A DNA stretch of 8,452 nt from Oscillospiraceae bacterium (lineage in GTDB: Bacteria; Bacillota; Clostridia; Christensenellales; Aristaeellaceae): contig JAISBH010000229.1 in NCBI GenBank assembly GCA_031266295.1, positions 1 to 8,452 on the forward strand, written 5' to 3'. The notes under the pieces are model-generated. The model was not told the DNA's origin. It ran no database searches and saw only the letters and a list, made by a program, of their open reading frames with translations. A program made the position numbers and the translations under genes. Positions 5,139 to 8,452 of the stretch are shown one piece after another. How positions within the stretch are numbered: the first letter of the stretch is position 1; every line of letters begins with the position of its first letter.

Positions 5139-6932
5139 TTCCTCACCAAAGTCCACCATAACCTCAGTCCCGTCCGCGAACACCGTTCGCTGCACTTGCC
5201 GATCCTCCGACACGAACTCATGCGATATCATCTCCTGGTGCGCGACGCGGGTTTGTAGCGAGGACACAATCTTGCATCTCTCAATGTTCTGTTTCAACTC
5301 ATCACCCGTCAGCTCGGTGTCAAGATAACCCATGCCGCCGTTCAGCAGCGCGTGCAGGAAGCCCAGCTGACCCGGCGGCGTGCCCCACGCCCCCTTGCCC
5401 ATCGACCATGGAATCAGGAAACAATCGTGGTACACCAGGTTCCACAGCGGAACGGGTATGCCGCCCTTCGCGTACGGCGCCCAATGACAGAACACCAGAT
5501 TCCGCACCGCCCAATCGTTCGCTTCCTCCGAACTGGGCAGTATACCGTTGTCCAACAGATAATCGAAGCATTGACCCCGCAACGCGAGGCTCTCCTCCCT
5601 CGTGACCGTATGCCGAGGGTTTACGCACTCGTCCGGCTCGTTGCAGGTAAATACGTCCAGATACGCCGCGTCCAGCTTTACCCCGCGCGCAATGAGTTCG
5701 CCGAAGTTGCGCCTCACGTATGCCGGAGCTAGCGCCGAACATAGGTAATTCTGCCTGCCGCCAGCCCATCGAGACATCTCGAACAGCGTGCCGTCGGCCA
5801 GACGCACCGCGTTGTCGGGATCATATGTTGGCGCGTCCAGGTAATAGTCGCGGTATTGATCATGAATACCGAACAGGTAGCCCAGTTCGTGCGCGGCGTC
5901 GGCCAGGCTGCGCAGACCATCCCAGCCGCCTGCGGCCTCGCACGCGGGGAGGTAGTCGGGATGCATGTTATCATACCCAGGCTCGCCCCAGCCATCCAGA
6001 TGCAGATATAGCCGATCCACCCCGAGGGACTTAATCTCGCGCAATTTAGCTTCGTGAACGGCGAACGCCGTCAAACGGTCGTTTTTTGACGGATCATCAT
6101 AGTTATAGTATGAGGAATCAGGGGAAACGTGGCTCTTGACGCCGGTGTGCATCACGCTGCAGCCGATCAGCGCGTCGACCGACGGAAGCCTCGCGGCCTT
6201 CTGGCGCAGCGTCACCAGCTTGCCTTCCTCTTTCGCCATGGCGCGGTACGCCTTGCACAGCGCGACATAGTCGCCTCCCGCCGGAAGGAACGCAAACTCA
6301 AACGTCCGCTGCCGGGACAGCGTTCCCAGCGACGGCAACATGGTAGTCAGTACACGGGTAGGCCCGCCCGCAGGATGCTCAATCTGATACGAGGTATCCC
6401 ACGGTTCCCGTACGACGCACAGATACGCCCCATCCGGCGCAACCATACCAAACCACGGCATGTACGCAGTGCAGCAGGCCATTTGACCCCCGAACGGTAA
6501 TTTCGGCGCGTCCTCCGGCCAGTCCGCAGGCAGCAAGTAACCCTGCAGGTTTGTGAACACACCGTAACTGCCGTGATCATCGGCGATAAACGCCGCAGGC
6601 CAGCATACCTTCGATCGCGGCGGCATGTTCAGCGGCACGAATGTGCAGAGCAGCCGCCCTGTCGTCGAATCAATGGCGTAGATCGTCTCAAACGCCATAT
6701 CGCTGCCCGGAAATCCCTCATATCGCACAGCGAAACCCTCGGCGACTCCGGTACGATACGCCGATTGAGTAATGCTGGCCGCTTGATCAAAGTAGATCGC
6801 CGTGTCCGCAATCTGAACTGTCGGCCGGAATGACGGATCGGCGCGCCACTGCCTGCCTCCGACATGAGCGACGCACGTACAGTTGGCGCTGTCGAATATG
6901 ATTTGGTCGGGTCTCACAGTCTTTGGGTTCAT
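5103..6932 (-). CDS. Predicted cytoplasmic TIM-barrel glycoside hydrolase (GH101/GH129- or DUF5696-like)
   Basis: This 609-residue protein appears to be a retaining glycosidase acting in the cytoplasm, since no signal peptide is present. Residues 1 to about 245 look like a beta-sandwich. About 250-565 look like a TIM barrel, with strand signatures DRLYLHLDGWGEPGY (306-320), YLFGIHDQYRDYY (352-364), LDAAYLDVF (420-428) and GILPSSEEANDWAV (463-476). D426 is the likely nucleophile and E469 or E470 the likely acid/base. The D-to-E spacing of about 43 is longer than the roughly 31-32 I recall for GH101 and GH129, so it may be a related uncharacterised family, and the substrate is uncertain. A C-terminal beta region ends in TVFADGTEVMVDFGEE, but the last 11 residues (599-609) come from a palindromic repeat and replace the natural end. 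The start is supported by GGGGGGAT, 4 nt before the ATG. The binding-protein gene is 80 bp upstream on the same strand. Confidence 0.78.
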   Translation of the reverse strand: MNPKTVRPDQIIFDSANCTCVAHVGGRQWRADPSFRPTVQIADTAIYFDQAASITQSAYRTGVAEGFAVRYEGFPGSDMAFETIYAIDSTTGRLLCTFVPLNMPPRSKVCWPAAFIADDHGSYGVFTNLQGYLLPADWPEDAPKLPFGGQMACCTAYMPWFGMVAPDGAYLCVVREPWDTSYQIEHPAGGPTRVLTTMLPSLGTLSRQRTFEFAFLPAGGDYVALCKAYRAMAKEEGKLVTLRQKAARLPSVDALIGCSVMHTGVKSHVSPDSSYYNYDDPSKNDRLTAFAVHEAKLREIKSLGVDRLYLHLDGWGEPGYDNMHPDYLPACEAAGGWDGLRSLADAAHELGYLFGIHDQYRDYYLDAPTYDPDNAVRLADGTLFEMSRWAGGRQNYLCSALAPAYVRRNFGELIARGVKLDAAYLDVFTCNEPDECVNPRHTVTREESLALRGQCFDYLLDNGILPSSEEANDWAVRNLVFCHWAPYAKGGIPVPLWNLVYHDCFLIPWSMGKGAWGTPPGQLGFLHALLNGGMGYLDTELTGDELKQNIERCKIVSSLQTRVAHQEMISHEFVSEDRQVQRTVFADGTEVMVDFGEERPLCRCGDISP

Positions 6933-6960
6933 TCTATCCCCCCACTCATAACAACCAGAA

Positions 6961-6981
6961 GGGGCGGTTCAACGCCGCCCC
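6961..6981 (-). terminator. Hairpin between binding-protein and glycosidase genes
   Basis: GGGGCGG (6961-6967) and CCGCCCC (6975-6981) form a perfect 7-bp stem with a 7-nt loop. On the minus strand the next bases are TTCTGGTTGTT, only moderately U-rich. It may act as a partial terminator, letting the binding protein be made in excess over the glycosidase, or it may protect the upstream mRNA end. Confidence 0.5.
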
Positions 6982-7012
6982 ATGCTTGATATTTTAAGCA
7001 ACCCCGGCTAGC

Positions 7013-8452
7013 TTACCAGCCGTACTTCTCCGCGTATTCCTTGACGATCTCCGTGCCGGCGGCATAGCCGCTCTCCAATGCGCGGGTCTTCATCGCGGCA
7101 AACATATCGGCCACTGGATCGCTACCGATGATGATCTGCCAGTACTCCGAGCTGAAGTTGAACGCGGTCAGATCGGTAACGGTGATGTCGTCGATTAGCA
7201 TCGGCCCGATCTGCGGATAAACGGGGTTCTGATTGCGGATCGCGCGCACCTCTTCGTTGAGCGCCTTGGTTTCGTCGTTATACAGGTCGAAGTATTCCAC
7301 GTTCGGATACGCCGCAAGCTCGAATCCCCAGCTGGTCCAGTGCGTCACCGGGATGCTGGGATACTTGGTGGCCAGCGATGAGGCGTTGCCGTTCTCGTCG
7401 CGGATCTTCTTGATGTTGCCATCGGCGTCGCGCTCCCAATCCTCGCCCTCGATACCCATGCGCAGCAGCTGTCCCTCGTCGGTCAGCAGGTACTCATAGA
7501 ACGCGAGGAAGCGGTCCATCGCCTCTTCGGTGATGTTCGGGGAGAACATGGTCGCGACCATGCAAGAGATATACGCCTCCATGCGCGGCGCGTCGCCCTT
7601 GCTCGTGCCCAGCGCGCCTATCAGGCCGATACGCTCGAACGGATTGACGTCCGGGTTCGCCGCGCCGTAGTACTGGGTCATAACGCCGTTGATCCAATCG
7701 GCGTCGGCGTTGCGCAGCGCGATGCCGAACGTGTTGGAAGAGAACTTGGCCAGACCGTCACGCCATGCAATAGCGCCGAAGTCCGGGTCAAGCGAGCCGT
7801 CCAGGTACATCTTGCGCAGCCACTCCAGCACCTCGATGTTGCTGTCGTCCAGCGCGCCGAAGAACCAGTCGTCCTCGGTCTTGTTCCAGTAGCGGTTGCT
7901 TACGCCCGTGCTCGCGAAGAAATAGCGCAACGTGCCCATTCCGTCGCCCGTGATGGCGTATGTATCCTTGACGCCGTTGCCGTCCGGGTCGCCGTATGTG
8001 AACGCGTGAGCGACTTCGTACAGCTCTTCCCAGGTAGAAGGAGCCTCAAGGCCCACCGCCTCCAGCCAGTCGGTGCGGATGAACATCCCCTTGCGCTCCG
8101 CCAGGTATATCGACGGATCGGCGGAATCCGGCTTGGGCAGGAAATAGTATCCGCCATACATGTTCTTGACGACCTGGGAGACCGCGTCGTTCTCAACGCG
8201 AGCCTTGGTCAGCGGGTACTTGTCCAGCAGCGCCTCCGGAATCTCCGATACCAGCTCCTGCGGGATAAACTGGGTGATCCATTCGGGATAGTACAGTATG
8301 TCAGCCGCAAACACATCCGGCAGCGCGTCGTCGACAGCGGCCAGCTGCGTTACGGCGAAGTCGTTGTTGTAGTAATTGGTCTCGCTTTGGGTGAAGTTCA
8401 GGCCATAGTTGTCCTCGATCCACTGGGCCAGCGGATCGGTTTCGGCGTTCCA
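7013..8452 (-). CDS. Extracellular sugar-binding protein of an ABC importer (LplA-like), 5' end missing
   Basis: The reading frame is open from the stop at 7013 to the window edge, giving 479 residues without the N-terminus. The signal peptide and lipobox expected for this family would lie beyond 8452. An internal GTG at 8314 is only a valine within DALPDVFAAD and should not be taken as the start. Family 1 binding-protein features (fragment numbering) include DDALPDVF (41-48), a Ca-type loop DPDGNGVKD (155-163) typical of LplA-like proteins, TDWLEAVGLEAPSTWEELYEV (127-147) and many aromatic residues suited to sugar stacking. Its role is to capture an oligosaccharide outside the cell and deliver it to permeases, probably encoded further right. 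The cytoplasmic glycosidase downstream suggests that the imported ligand is cleaved inside. The ligand cannot be named. Confidence 0.9.
   Translation of the reverse strand, partial: WNAETDPLAQWIEDNYGLNFTQSETNYYNNDFAVTQLAAVDDALPDVFAADILYYPEWITQFIPQELVSEIPEALLDKYPLTKARVENDAVSQVVKNMYGGYYFLPKPDSADPSIYLAERKGMFIRTDWLEAVGLEAPSTWEELYEVAHAFTYGDPDGNGVKDTYAITGDGMGTLRYFFASTGVSNRYWNKTEDDWFFGALDDSNIEVLEWLRKMYLDGSLDPDFGAIAWRDGLAKFSSNTFGIALRNADADWINGVMTQYYGAANPDVNPFERIGLIGALGTSKGDAPRMEAYISCMVATMFSPNITEEAMDRFLAFYEYLLTDEGQLLRMGIEGEDWERDADGNIKKIRDENGNASSLATKYPSIPVTHWTSWGFELAAYPNVEYFDLYNDETKALNEEVRAIRNQNPVYPQIGPMLIDDITVTDLTAFNFSSEYWQIIIGSDPVADMFAAMKTRALESGYAAGTEIVKEYAEKYGW

Noticed and set aside
4272..5258. Plus-strand open frame of 328 codons
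   Set aside because: It crosses the small membrane protein gene, several hairpins and the 3' end of the glycosidase. Its translation has no domain-like pattern and no ribosome site fits its start.
2775..6794. Shared TTGATCAAAGTA string at the regulator start and in the glycosidase
   Set aside because: Both copies are coding and read Tyr-Phe-Asp-Gln in frame. Two coding copies 4 kb apart are most simply coincidence.

Overview
The window looks like chromosome from a GC-rich anaerobic Firmicute of the Clostridia type, probably a gut or metagenome-derived lineage. This is inferred from the gene families (LplA-type sugar-binding protein, MsmK/UgpC-type ATPase, CdaR/PucR-type regulator, CtpA-type S41 protease), the purine-rich ribosome binding sites, and a palindromic element resembling dispersed repeats I recall from gut Clostridia. 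No rRNA, tRNA, CRISPR array, transposase or phage gene was found.

Six of seven genes lie on the minus strand, so transcription runs from high to low coordinates. A partial extracellular solute-binding protein (7013-8452, cut by the window edge) is followed by a predicted cytoplasmic TIM-barrel glycosidase (5103-6932). Next come a small single-pass membrane protein with a C-terminal cysteine cluster (4406-4801), an ABC sugar-import ATPase (2888-4009), a CdaR/PucR-type regulator (1737-2801) and a secreted or membrane-anchored S41 protease (482-1702). The protease ends at an intrinsic terminator (416-452). The only plus-strand gene, 24-380, is a small SpaA/Cna-B-like protein that converges on that terminator.

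The likely theme is carbohydrate uptake. The binding protein captures a glycan or oligosaccharide, permeases (presumably beyond the right edge) import it, and the cytoplasmic glycosidase cleaves it. The MsmK-type ATPase, separate from any permease here, may energise this and other sugar transporters. The regulator may respond to a related metabolite. These links are inferred from families and gene order.

Two non-coding structures stand out. First, the leader of the ATPase gene places its Shine-Dalgarno sequence exactly in the loop of a 6-bp hairpin, and a perfect 9-nt complement of the same segment lies about 140 nt upstream. This arrangement could form a translational switch. Second, the 3' end of the glycosidase gene runs into a palindromic repeat that supplies its last 11 codons and its stop. 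The gap 4802-5102 is packed with further GC-rich hairpins.
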